A stretch of 6,978 nucleotides of DNA, from contig JAOUGZ010000137.1 of NCBI GenBank assembly GCA_029865405.1, positions 1 through 6,978 on the forward strand, read 5' to 3'. Source of the DNA: Betaproteobacteria bacterium. GTDB taxonomy: Bacteria; Pseudomonadota; Gammaproteobacteria; Burkholderiales; SG8-39. The notes below the pieces were generated by a model that was not told where the DNA came from, made no database searches, and saw only the letters and a program-made list of their open reading frames with translations. The translations under genes and the position numbers were made by a program. Numbering within the stretch: the first letter of the stretch is position 1; each line of letters starts with the position of its first letter. Of the stretch, positions 1 through 6,978 are shown piece by piece.

Positions 1-34
1 AGAACTTAAACAAGGATTTACAAGTACTTATGGA

Positions 35-53
35 CGCATCATTTCACGATGCG
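35..53 (-). terminator. Possible weak hairpin downstream of rodA
   Basis: Arms CGCATC (35-40) and GATGCG (48-53) form a 6-bp stem with a 7-nt loop, starting 37 nt beyond the rodA stop on the transcribed strand. No run of U follows the stem directly; a looser U-rich stretch lies about 14 nt further on. It could be a poor intrinsic terminator, a 3'-end stabilising hairpin or chance. The rest of positions 1-89 is AT-richer than the coding sequence and shows no supported gene; an 8-bp palindrome AAGTACTT lies at 22-29 without an assignable role. Confidence 0.25.
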
Positions 54-89
54 GACGGCTATTTCAGAATCGTGTTGCTGCGCAATACC

Positions 90-1202
90 TTAAGTCTGAA
101 CGAGCTTTCGATGGCGGTTGATGCTCATCAGCAGGCCGATGCCGACAAAGAGCGTCGCCAGGGCCGTGCCGCCGTAAGACACGAAGGGCAGCGGCACGCC
201 GACTACCGGCAGGATGCCGGCCACCATGCCCATGTTGACGAACGCGTACGTGAAGAACATGAGCGTCACCGCGCCGGCGAGCAGCCGCGCGAACAGCGTC
301 GGCGCCTGCGCGGCGATGGCCAGGCCGCGCACGATGAGCAGCGCGTACAGCGCGAGCAGCACCACGTTGCCCGCCAGCCCGAACTCCTCGGAGAACACGG
401 CGAAGATGAAATCGGTGTGCCGCTCGGGAATGAACTCGAGGTGCGTCTGCGAGCCGTTCAGCCAGCCCTTGCCGGCGAGGCCGCCCGAGCCCACCGCAAT
501 CGTCGACTGGATGGTGTGGTAGCCCGCGCCGAGGGGATCCTGTGACGGATCGAGCAGCGTCAGGATGCGGCGGCGCTGGTAATCGTGCATCAGGCCCCAC
601 AGCGGCGGCAGGCTGGCCAGCGCGAGCACCGCCAGTGCGCCGAGCAGCTTCCAGCCGACGCCGGCAAGGAAGATGACGTAAAAGCCCGCGGCCGCGACGA
701 GCAGCGCCGTGCCGAGGTCGGGCTGGCGCGCGATCATCGCCACCGGCAGGGCTAGCAGCACGCCGGCGACGGCGAAATCGCGCAGGCGGATGGCGCCTTC
801 GTTGCGGTGGAAGTACCACGCCAGCATCATCGGCACGGCGATCTTCAGCATCTCCGAGGGCTGGAAGCGCAGCACGCCGAGGTTCAACCAGCGGCGCGCG
901 CCGTTCACCACCTCGCCGCCCAGCGCCACGGCGACCAGCAAGGCGATGCCGGCGCAATAGGCAGGCAGGGCGAAGCGCACGAGCGTTTGCGGCGGCACTT
1001 GCGCCACGGCCCACATGGCCGCAAGGGCGACGGCGAGGTTGGCGAGCTGGCCCGCGACGCGCGAGGCGTTCTCGTAGCTCGCGGAGTACAGCACGCCCAG
1101 GCCGAGGAGGCTGAGCGCCATCGCCAGCGCGAACAGCGGCGGGTCGATGCCCTCGACCACGCGCCGGCCGAGGCGCCGCAGGGGGTAGCCAGCGACTTCC
1201 AT
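90..1202 (-). CDS. rodA: Rod shape-determining SEDS peptidoglycan glycosyltransferase RodA
   Basis: RodA is the inner-membrane glycosyltransferase that polymerises lipid II into glycan strands during elongation, working as a complex with PBP2. The 370-residue product matches the usual family length and is strongly hydrophobic throughout, consistent with about ten membrane helices. Family motifs seen are NGARRWL (100-106), FQPSE with Glu117, QPDLGTA (160-166), HDYQRRR (206-212), LLDPSQDPLGAGYH (216-229), the ERHTDF loop (260-265) with the invariant acidic residue Asp264, and GVPLPFVSYGG (335-345). The ATG start shares one base with the mrdA stop (TGATG), so translation is probably coupled; a weak AGAG lies about 8 nt upstream. 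It is the last gene of the minus-strand operon visible here, and the stop is TAA. FtsW is the main alternative, but the pairing with PBP2 and mreBCD and the 370-residue length favour RodA. Confidence 0.97.
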   Translation of the reverse strand: MEVAGYPLRRLGRRVVEGIDPPLFALAMALSLLGLGVLYSASYENASRVAGQLANLAVALAAMWAVAQVPPQTLVRFALPAYCAGIALLVAVALGGEVVNGARRWLNLGVLRFQPSEMLKIAVPMMLAWYFHRNEGAIRLRDFAVAGVLLALPVAMIARQPDLGTALLVAAAGFYVIFLAGVGWKLLGALAVLALASLPPLWGLMHDYQRRRILTLLDPSQDPLGAGYHTIQSTIAVGSGGLAGKGWLNGSQTHLEFIPERHTDFIFAVFSEEFGLAGNVVLLALYALLIVRGLAIAAQAPTLFARLLAGAVTLMFFTYAFVNMGMVAGILPVVGVPLPFVSYGGTALATLFVGIGLLMSINRHRKLVQT

Positions 1203-3115
1203 CAGTCGCTCTGCGCGTCGCTGTTCACGTCGACCACGGGCACGGCGCGCCGTGGCGCGCTCGGCAGCTTGCCGAGCAGGTAGTAATCGAGCACGGTGCG
1301 CGCGATCGGCGCGGCGGCGCGCGCGCCAAAGCCGCCGTTCTCCACCAGCACGGCGAGCGCGATCTTCGGCCCCTCGAGCGGCGCGAAGGCGATGTAGAGG
1401 GAATGGTCGCGCAGGCGCTCGGCCACCTTCTCCTCCTCGTACTTCTCGCCCTGCTTGAGGCCGACCACCTGCGCCGTGCCGGTCTTGCCGCCGCTCGTGT
1501 ACTGGGCGCCGGCGAACGAGCGCGCGGCGGTGCCCTCTAGGTTGACGCCTGCCATGGCCTGCTTGACCACGGCCAGGTGCTCGGGCTGCAGCTGCACCTG
1601 GCGCACCAGCTGCGGCTCGAAGTAGCGGCGCTCGCCCGTCCGGGGGCTGTCCACGTGCGACACCAGCCGCGGCCGGAACATGGCGCCATTGTTGGCGAGC
1701 GTCGCCAGTGCCTGCGCCAGCTGCAGCGGCGTGTAGGCGTTGTAGCCCTGGCCGATGCCGATGGAGATGGTCTCGCCGGCGTACCATTTCTGCTGGTCGG
1801 GCCGGCTGAAGCGGGCCAGCTTCCACTCCGGCGAGGGCAGCACGCCCGCCGCTTCGCCCTCGAGATCGATGCCGGTGCGCGCGCCGAAGCCGAAGCGCTT
1901 CATGAAGCCGGCGATGGCGTCGATACCCATGTCGTTGGCGAGCATGTAGTAGTACACGTCGGACGAGAGGACGATCGACTTGTACAGGTCCACGGTGCCG
2001 TGGCCGCCGGGCTTGGAATCGCGAAAGCGCCGGTCGCCGAAGATGAAGTAGCCCGGGTCCGAGATCGTCGTGCGCGGCGTGCGCTTGCCCAGTTCCAGCG
2101 CGGCGAGCGCCATGAACGGCTTGAACGTCGAGCCCGGCGGGTAAAGCCCGGCGATGGCGCGGTTGTTGAGCGGCCGGTCGGGCGAGTCCATCAGGTCCTC
2201 CCAGCTCTGCGGGTCGATGCCGTCCACGAACAGGTTCGGATCGAACCCCGGGCTGGAGACGAAGGCGAGCACGCCGCCGGTGGCGGGCTCGATCGCCACC
2301 AGCGCGCCGCGCCGCTCGCCGAACGCGCGCTCGGCCACTTCCTGCAGGCGGATGTCCAGGGTCAGCGCGACATTGTTGCCGGGCTGCGCCGGGGTGCGCG
2401 AGAGCGCGCGGATGCCGCGGCCCGCGGCGTCGATCTCGAGCCGCTCGAAGCCGGTGGTGCCGTGCAGCTCCTCCTGGTAGCTCGCCTCGATGCCCGCCTT
2501 GCCGATGTAGTCGGTGCCGCGGTAGTTGGCCGCGCTTGCCTTTTCCTCGAGGGCCTCGAGATCGCTCGCGGTGATGCGCCCGATGTAGCCGATGACGTGC
2601 GAGGCGCGCTCGCCAAAGGGGTACCTGCGGAACAGGCGCGCCTTGATGTCGACGCCGGTGAAGCGCCAGCGATTGGCGGCGATGCGCGCCACTTCCTCGT
2701 CGGTAAGGCGCGTGCGGATGGGCAGGCTTTCGGCGTTCTTCGTCTCCTGCAGCAGCTTCCTGAAGCGCGCGCGGTCGCGCGGCTGGATGTCGACGAACGC
2801 CGCGAGCTGGGCGATGGTGGCATCGATGTTGCGCACGCGCGCCGGGAAGATCTCCAGCGTGTAGGCGAGGTAGTTGCGCGCCAGCACCTCGCCGTTGCGA
2901 TCGAGGATCAGGCCGCGGTTCGGCGGCAGCGGCACGATGGCGATGCGGTTCTCCTCCGCCCGCGCGCTGTAGGCTTCGTGCTGCAGGACCTGGAGCCAGA
3001 CGAAGCGCGCAAGCAGCAGGCCAAAGGCGATGAGCACCGCGAGGCCCGCGACGCCCAGGCGCACCTGGAAAGCGTGCAGCTCGCCTTCGGTGTTGCGCAG
3101 TTCGGCGAACCTCAT
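1202..3115 (-). CDS. mrdA: Peptidoglycan D,D-transpeptidase PBP2
   Basis: PBP2 is the class B penicillin-binding protein that cross-links new glycan strands in the elongasome and forms the synthase pair with RodA. The 637-residue product has a short cytoplasmic N-terminus, a single membrane anchor at about 19-40, then a periplasmic pedestal/dimerisation domain containing the NRGLILDRNG motif (66-75), then the transpeptidase domain from about 250. Active-site motifs are STFK with nucleophile Ser329 and Lys332, SSD (384-386, in the place of SxN; E. coli PBP2 has SAD) and KTGT (544-547). GIGQGY (453-458) and RLRDHSLYIAFAP (567-579) are also typical of PBP2. The ATG start overlaps the mreD stop (ATGA). 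The frame stays open 121 codons further upstream, but that extension lies inside mreD, is Ala/Arg-rich and would displace the membrane anchor from the N-terminus. No clear Shine-Dalgarno sequence is present. An FtsI/PBP3 identity is unlikely given the neighbours and PBP2-type motifs. Confidence 0.97.
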   Translation of the reverse strand: MRFAELRNTEGELHAFQVRLGVAGLAVLIAFGLLLARFVWLQVLQHEAYSARAEENRIAIVPLPPNRGLILDRNGEVLARNYLAYTLEIFPARVRNIDATIAQLAAFVDIQPRDRARFRKLLQETKNAESLPIRTRLTDEEVARIAANRWRFTGVDIKARLFRRYPFGERASHVIGYIGRITASDLEALEEKASAANYRGTDYIGKAGIEASYQEELHGTTGFERLEIDAAGRGIRALSRTPAQPGNNVALTLDIRLQEVAERAFGERRGALVAIEPATGGVLAFVSSPGFDPNLFVDGIDPQSWEDLMDSPDRPLNNRAIAGLYPPGSTFKPFMALAALELGKRTPRTTISDPGYFIFGDRRFRDSKPGGHGTVDLYKSIVLSSDVYYYMLANDMGIDAIAGFMKRFGFGARTGIDLEGEAAGVLPSPEWKLARFSRPDQQKWYAGETISIGIGQGYNAYTPLQLAQALATLANNGAMFRPRLVSHVDSPRTGERRYFEPQLVRQVQLQPEHLAVVKQAMAGVNLEGTAARSFAGAQYTSGGKTGTAQVVGLKQGEKYEEEKVAERLRDHSLYIAFAPLEGPKIALAVLVENGGFGARAAAPIARTVLDYYLLGKLPSAPRRAVPVVDVNSDAQSD

Positions 3116-3627
3116 AGCGCGCGATGCTCGTCGAGCGCGGGCCGGCGCCGCGGCAGCAGCAGCAGCCAGCCCAGCAAGGGCCACAGCAGCGCCGCGAGCG
3201 CCGGTCCGGCAAAGAGCGTCCAGCCCGGAAATTCCGCGCCGGTCACGAGGCGCACGCCGAGCGCCACGCCCTGGGCGCCCTCGAGCAGCAGCAGCACGTG
3301 CAGCATCTGTCCCCACAGGTCGAACCACAGGATGCGGCGCGACAGCGCGATGCCGGCGAAGGCGAGGACCGAATAGGCAAGCGCGTGCTGCCCGAGGAGC
3401 ACGCCGTTGCCGGCGTCCACCAGCAGGCCGAGCGCCCAGCCGGTGGCGAGGCCCACGCGCCGCGGCTGGCGCACGCACCAGAAGGCGAGTGTGAGCGCGA
3501 CGAAGTCCGGCGCCAGCATGACGTCGGGCCAGGGCATGAATTCGAGCAGCAGCGCGCCGATGAACGACGCGACGATGATGCCGGTGCTCACCGGCGCCAG
3601 GATGCGCTGCGGGCGATCAAGAGCCAT
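3112..3627 (-). CDS. mreD: Rod shape-determining membrane protein MreD
   Basis: MreD is a small polytopic inner-membrane component of the elongasome that associates with MreC and helps set the activity of the RodA-PBP2 pair; its exact mechanism is less well defined than that of its neighbours. The 171-residue product is close to the usual length and is mostly hydrophobic, with likely membrane segments around 13-31, 38-52, 58-75, 82-98, 107-125 and 137-158. The segment around GWALGLLVDAGNGVLLGQHALAY-type residues 63-85 resembles the conserved MreD core (small residues followed by Asp and a Gly-rich turn). Its ATG lies 11 nt inside the end of mreC and its stop overlaps the mrdA start. No Shine-Dalgarno sequence is visible before the start, so coupling to mreC translation is likely. 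Identification rests on position, length and hydrophobic pattern more than on strong motifs. Confidence 0.93.
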   Translation of the reverse strand: MALDRPQRILAPVSTGIIVASFIGALLLEFMPWPDVMLAPDFVALTLAFWCVRQPRRVGLATGWALGLLVDAGNGVLLGQHALAYSVLAFAGIALSRRILWFDLWGQMLHVLLLLEGAQGVALGVRLVTGAEFPGWTLFAGPALAALLWPLLGWLLLLPRRRPALDEHRAL

Positions 3628-4534
3628 CGGCAAGCGGCTTTCGCGCACGGCGCTTCTTCGCGCCTTTCGTCTCGGTGGCGTCCTCGGGATAGGCGGGCGG
3701 GCGCGCGCCCGCCGAGAGCAGCAGCGCGTAGCGGCCGCGCTCGACGCCGGCGACCGGCTGCGCCAGCACCCGCGCAAACGTGTACGCGGCATCGCGCTCG
3801 ACGCGCACCACCGCGGCCACCGGCAGGTCCGGGGGATAGGTGCCGTCGATGCCCGAGGTGACGAGCAGATCGCCGCTCTCGACGTCGGCGTTGGCCGCCA
3901 TGTAGCGCAGCTCGAGCTGTCCGGAGGCGCCGCCGCCGAAGGCGATGGCGCGCAGGCCGTTCCTCAGCACCTGCACCGGGATCGCCTGGTCCTTGTCGGT
4001 GAGCAGCGTGACTTCGGAGACGAACGCATGCGCGCGCGTCAGCTGGCCGATGACGCCGACGTCGTCCACCACGGGACTGCCCGGCTCGGCGCCGTGCTGC
4101 GTGCCGCGATCGACGATCACCTTGCGCGCGTAGGGATCGCGGCCCGAGTACAGGATCTCCGCGGGCAGCGCCTTTCTCTGCAGGCGCTCGGCGGCGCCGA
4201 TGAGCCGGCGCAGGTTGGACGTCTCGGCCGCCGCGGACTCGAAGCGCTGCGCGTCGAGCGCCGAGGCGAGCAGCCGGGCGCGCAGCACCTCGTTCTCCTC
4301 GCGCAGGTGCGCCTGGCTGGCGAAATAGCCGGCCACGCCTTCGGCGAGCGCCACCGGCAGCCGCGCGACCTGCTGGATCGGATAGGCGGCGAGCGCGAGC
4401 ACGCTGCGGATCGCTTCGGCATAGCCGAAGCGCGCGTCGAGCACCAGCAGCGTCAGCGAAAGCGAGGCGAAGAACGCGAGCCGGACGAGGGGAGCGGGGC
4501 CGCGGACGAAGAAGGGCGGGGGCGTATGCTCCAT
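3617..4534 (-). CDS. mreC: Cell shape-determining protein MreC
   Basis: MreC is a bitopic inner-membrane protein whose periplasmic domain contacts PBP2 and switches on the RodA-PBP2 synthase. The 305-residue product has a short N-terminal cytoplasmic segment containing FFVRGP (8-13), one membrane helix at about 15-33, a predicted coiled coil at about 75-118 (REENEVLRARL, then ETSNLRRLIG), and a beta-rich periplasmic domain with typical MreC motifs: RDPYARKVIVDRG (132-144), VDDVGVIGQL (156-165), IPVQVLRNGLRAIA (185-198), GDLLVTSGIDGTYPPDLPVA (221-240) and a closing RYALLL (268-273). The C-terminal tail is short and basic (KKRRARK, 293-299), unlike the long Pro/Gln/Ala-rich tail of the E. coli protein. 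The ATG start has no Shine-Dalgarno sequence; the upstream 41 nt fold into a GC-rich hairpin. The end overlaps the mreD start by 11 nt. Confidence 0.96.
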   Translation of the reverse strand: MEHTPPPFFVRGPAPLVRLAFFASLSLTLLVLDARFGYAEAIRSVLALAAYPIQQVARLPVALAEGVAGYFASQAHLREENEVLRARLLASALDAQRFESAAAETSNLRRLIGAAERLQRKALPAEILYSGRDPYARKVIVDRGTQHGAEPGSPVVDDVGVIGQLTRAHAFVSEVTLLTDKDQAIPVQVLRNGLRAIAFGGGASGQLELRYMAANADVESGDLLVTSGIDGTYPPDLPVAAVVRVERDAAYTFARVLAQPVAGVERGRYALLLSAGARPPAYPEDATETKGAKKRRARKPLADGS

Positions 4535-4540
4535 CGCGGG

Positions 4541-4572
4541 AAAGGGGCGGCCGCGCGCGCGGGCGTCCCCTT
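4541..4572 (-). promoter_or_regulatory. GC-rich hairpin between mreB and mreC
   Basis: In the minus-strand transcript, arms AAGGGG (4572-4567) and CCCCTT (4547-4542) pair for 6 bp. The stem continues past a one-base bulge at 4566 with 2 bp, a C-C mismatch and 4 bp closing on a GCGC tetraloop. It starts 3 nt after the mreB stop codon and ends 7 nt before the mreC start codon, so it fills almost the whole gap. Only three U residues (4543-4541) follow the main arm, so it is not a canonical terminator. It could act as an attenuator, a 3' stabiliser of mreB mRNA or a brake on mreC initiation. The pairing is seen in the sequence; the function is inferred. Confidence 0.4.
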
Positions 4573-4575
4573 CGC

Positions 4576-5672
<1,097 letters not shown>

Positions 5673-5689
5673 TGTGTCACTAAAGGGCA

Positions 5690-5695
5690 TATAAT
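5690..5695 (+). promoter_or_regulatory. gatC promoter -10 element
   Basis: A perfect sigma-70 -10 hexamer TATAAT lies 64 nt upstream of the gatC ATG; initiation would be expected near 5702, giving a leader of about 58 nt. At the usual 16-18 bp spacing no recognisable -35 hexamer exists (17-bp spacing gives TAAGGC) and there is no TG extension, so strength may depend on the -10 alone or on an activator. The window is GC-rich, which makes this isolated perfect hexamer in the intergenic region stand out. Confidence 0.6.
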
Positions 5696-5718
5696 ACTCG
5701 CAACAAGGCCTCGAGCAA
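5691..5718 (-). promoter_or_regulatory. mreB operon promoter
   Basis: On the minus strand, TTGCTC (5718-5713; four of six matches to TTGACA) is followed after 16 bp by TATTAT (5696-5691; five of six matches to TATAAT). Initiation would be expected near 5684, giving an mreB leader of about 65 nt. The -10 shares five bases with the gatC -10 on the other strand. A second, weaker option is GTGACA (5680-5675) with GTTAAG (5657-5652) at 17 bp, which would start close to 5645. Confidence 0.45.
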
Positions 5719-5738
5719 GCCTGAGACCGGCCCGCGAA

Positions 5739-5749
5739 CCCCTTTTTTT
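5739..5749 (+). promoter_or_regulatory. Pyrimidine tract in the gatC leader
   Basis: Four C residues followed by seven T residues lie 11-21 nt upstream of the gatC ATG, with a small TGCG/CGCA hairpin (5749-5759) directly before the start codon. No Shine-Dalgarno sequence is present. An unstructured pyrimidine-rich leader can recruit ribosomes through protein S1 in other messages; that role here is inference only. Confidence 0.25.
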
Positions 5750-5759
5750 GCGCAGCGCA

Positions 5760-6047
5760 ATGTCGCTCTCCCCAGACCAGATCCGGCGCATCGCGCGGCT
5801 TGCGCGCATCGCCGTGCGCGAGGACGAGTCGGCGCTCGTCGGCGAGCGCCTGAACCGGGTGCTCGGCCTGATCGACCAGTTGCGGGCGGTGGACACCGGC
5901 GACATCGAGCCGATGTCCCACGCGCTCGATCTCGTGCAGCCGCTGCGGCCCGACGCGGTGACCGAGACCGATCAGCGCGCCCGTTTCCAGGCCGCGGCGC
6001 CCGCGGTCGAAGACGGGTTGTACCTGGTCCCGAAAGTGATCGAGTAA
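5760..6047 (+). CDS. gatC: Asp-tRNA(Asn)/Glu-tRNA(Gln) amidotransferase subunit C
   Basis: GatC is the small, non-catalytic subunit that wraps around and stabilises the GatA-GatB interface in the cytoplasmic GatCAB complex. With the ATG at 5760 the product is 95 residues, the usual family length, and begins MSLSPDQIRRIARLARI, a typical GatC N-terminal helix. The C-terminal half carries the family signature: EPMSHALDLVQPLRPDAVTETDQR (50-73) and then APAVEDGLYLVPKVIE (80-95). A TTG at 5748 in the same frame would add four residues (MRSA) but lies inside the pyrimidine tract and the pre-start hairpin, so the ATG is preferred. Neither start has a Shine-Dalgarno sequence. The stop TAA is followed at once by the gatA GTG. 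Confidence 0.96.
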   Translation: MSLSPDQIRRIARLARIAVREDESALVGERLNRVLGLIDQLRAVDTGDIEPMSHALDLVQPLRPDAVTETDQRARFQAAAPAVEDGLYLVPKVIE

Positions 6048-6978
6048 GTGCTCGATTCCGGCCTCGGCGAGCTGCAGGCGGCGCTGGCCGCCCGGCGCGT
6101 GTCCAGCGTCGAGCTGACGCAGCTCCACCTCGATCGCATCCGGTCCCTGAACGGGCCGCTGAACGCGTTCATCACGGTGGACGAAAAGGAAAGCCTCGAC
6201 CAGGCGCGGCGCGCCGACGAGCGCCGGGCGCTCGGCGAGGCGGGGCCGCTCACCGGGATCCCGGTGGCGCACAAGGACATCTTCTGCACGCGGCGGCTGC
6301 GCACCACCTGCGGCTCGAGGATGCTGGAGCATTACACCAGCCCGTACGACGCCCACGTCATCGAGCGCTTCGATGCGGCCGGCGCGGTGCAGCTCGGCAA
6401 GACGAACATGGACGAGTTCGCCATGGGCTCGTCGAACGAGACCTCGTACTTCGGGCCGGTACGCAACCCCTGGGACCGCAAGCGCGTGCCGGGCGGGTCC
6501 TCGGGGGGCTCCGCCGCGGCGGTCGCGGCGCGCATGGCGCCGGTGGCGACCGGCACCGACACCGGCGGCTCGATCCGCCAGCCGGCGGCGCTCAGCGGCG
6601 TGTGCGGCCTGAAACCGACCTACGGCCTGGTGTCGCGCTACGGCATGGTCGCGTTCGCCTCCTCGCTCGACCAGGGCGGGCCGCTGGCGCGAAGCGCCGC
6701 CGACCTGGCGCTGCTGCTCAACGTCATGGCGGGGCACGACGCGCGGGATTCGACCAGCCTGGCGCGCGAGAAGGAGGACTACACGCGCGGCTTCGCGCTG
6801 CCGCTGAAGGGGATGCGCATCGGCCTGCCGCGCGAATACCACGGCGAGGGCGTCGAGCCAGGCGTGCGCCAGTGCGTGGACGCCGCCCTCGCCTGGTTCG
6901 AGAAGCAGGGCGCACGGCGCGTGCCGCTCGCGCTGCCCCACACTGCCCTCGCGGTGCCCGTGTACTACGTGCTGGCGC
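6048..6978 (+). CDS. gatA: Asp-tRNA(Asn)/Glu-tRNA(Gln) amidotransferase subunit A (truncated by window end)
   Basis: GatA is the glutaminase subunit of GatCAB: it releases ammonia from glutamine, which is channelled to GatB for amidation of Glu-tRNA(Gln) or Asp-tRNA(Asn). About 310 of an expected 480-490 residues are present, with no stop before the window edge. The amidase-signature Ser-cisSer-Lys triad is intact: Lys76 in GIPVAHKD (70-77), cis-Ser151 in the Gly/Ser-rich loop [11 protein letters not shown] (148-158) and nucleophile Ser175 in [13 protein letters not shown] (168-180). Other family motifs are LNAFIT (38-43), [16 protein letters not shown] (116-131), [24 protein letters not shown] and GLPREY. 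The GTG start at 6048 abuts the gatC stop with no gap; the next codons ([12 protein letters not shown]) fit the expected N-terminus and no ATG is nearby. A different amidase-signature enzyme is unlikely because gatC precedes it. It is not in the supplied translations because of its GTG start and open end. Confidence 0.96.
   Translation, partial: MLDSGLGELQAALAARRVSSVELTQLHLDRIRSLNGPLNAFITVDEKESLDQARRADERRALGEAGPLTGIPVAHKDIFCTRRLRTTCGSRMLEHYTSPYDAHVIERFDAAGAVQLGKTNMDEFAMGSSNETSYFGPVRNPWDRKRVPGGSSGGSAAAVAARMAPVATGTDTGGSIRQPAALSGVCGLKPTYGLVSRYGMVAFASSLDQGGPLARSAADLALLLNVMAGHDARDSTSLAREKEDYTRGFALPLKGMRIGLPREYHGEGVEPGVRQCVDAALAWFEKQGARRVPLALPHTALAVPVYYVLA

Noticed and set aside
22..29. Perfect palindrome AAGTACTT near the window edge
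   Set aside because: Eight bases in an AT-rich stretch can occur by chance, and there is no second copy or nearby gene to support an operator.
90..3212. A 1040-codon minus-strand frame that could suggest a large fusion ending in RodA
   Set aside because: Only the last 370 residues are protein-like. The upstream part is the out-of-frame reading of mrdA and is Arg/Ala-rich; RodA starts at 1202 with the standard length.
1577..3376. Plus-strand open frame of 599 codons opposite mrdA and mreD
   Set aside because: It is the antisense shadow of a clear PBP2 gene with all active-site motifs. The product is Arg/Ala/Gly/His-rich with no recognisable domain; long antisense frames are expected in GC-rich DNA with strong third-position bias.
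3116..3478. N-terminal extension of PBP2 by 121 codons
   Set aside because: The extension overlaps mreD in another frame, is compositionally like a shadow frame and would displace the N-terminal membrane anchor; MRFAELR at 3115 gives the normal length.
3628..3792. N-terminal extension of MreD by 55 codons
   Set aside because: It lies within mreC in another frame, is Arg/Ser-rich and not membrane-like; the ATG at 3627 gives a normal-length MreD.
5707..5749. Intrinsic terminator ending in the T7 run upstream of gatC
   Set aside because: The only possible stem (around 5707-5728) is weak and about 14 nt from the T run, so it lacks the adjacency a terminator or attenuator needs.

Overview
This is a conserved housekeeping locus from a high-GC proteobacterium, most likely a betaproteobacterium. 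That placement is an inference from protein character and gene order: a complete mreB-mreC-mreD-mrdA-rodA cell-elongation operon faces away from gatC-gatA. No mobile element, CRISPR array, tRNA or rRNA is visible. I found no previously undescribed multi-gene system; the points of interest are regulatory and lie in the two short intergenic regions and at the gene junctions.

Layout: positions 1-89 are a small AT-richer stretch downstream of rodA with one short hairpin. Positions 90-5619 hold five genes on the minus strand, transcribed in the order mreB (5619-4576), mreC (4534-3617), mreD (3627-3112), mrdA/PBP2 (3115-1202), rodA (1202-90). Only mreB and mreC are separated (41 nt, filled by a GC-rich hairpin); the last four genes overlap one another by 11, 4 and 1 nt. 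Positions 5620-5759 are a divergent promoter region. On the plus strand gatC (5760-6047) is followed with no gap by gatA (6048 to the window end, truncated after about 310 codons).

Function: MreB is the actin-like filament that orients the elongasome. MreC and MreD are its inner-membrane partners. RodA is the SEDS glycosyltransferase that polymerises lipid II, and PBP2 is the cognate transpeptidase activated through MreC. Together they form the complete lateral-wall synthesis core of a rod-shaped Gram-negative cell. GatC and GatA belong to the GatCAB amidotransferase, which converts mischarged Glu-tRNA(Gln) and/or Asp-tRNA(Asn) to the correct amidated form; gatB would be expected just beyond the window.

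Regulation: a perfect TATAAT toward gatC overlaps a TATTAT toward mreB by five bases, so one AT-rich heptamer can serve both directions. The mreB leader can fold into an 8-bp stem-loop close to the predicted 5' end. Start codons throughout the window lack strong Shine-Dalgarno sequences, which together with the overlaps suggests that translational coupling matters here.
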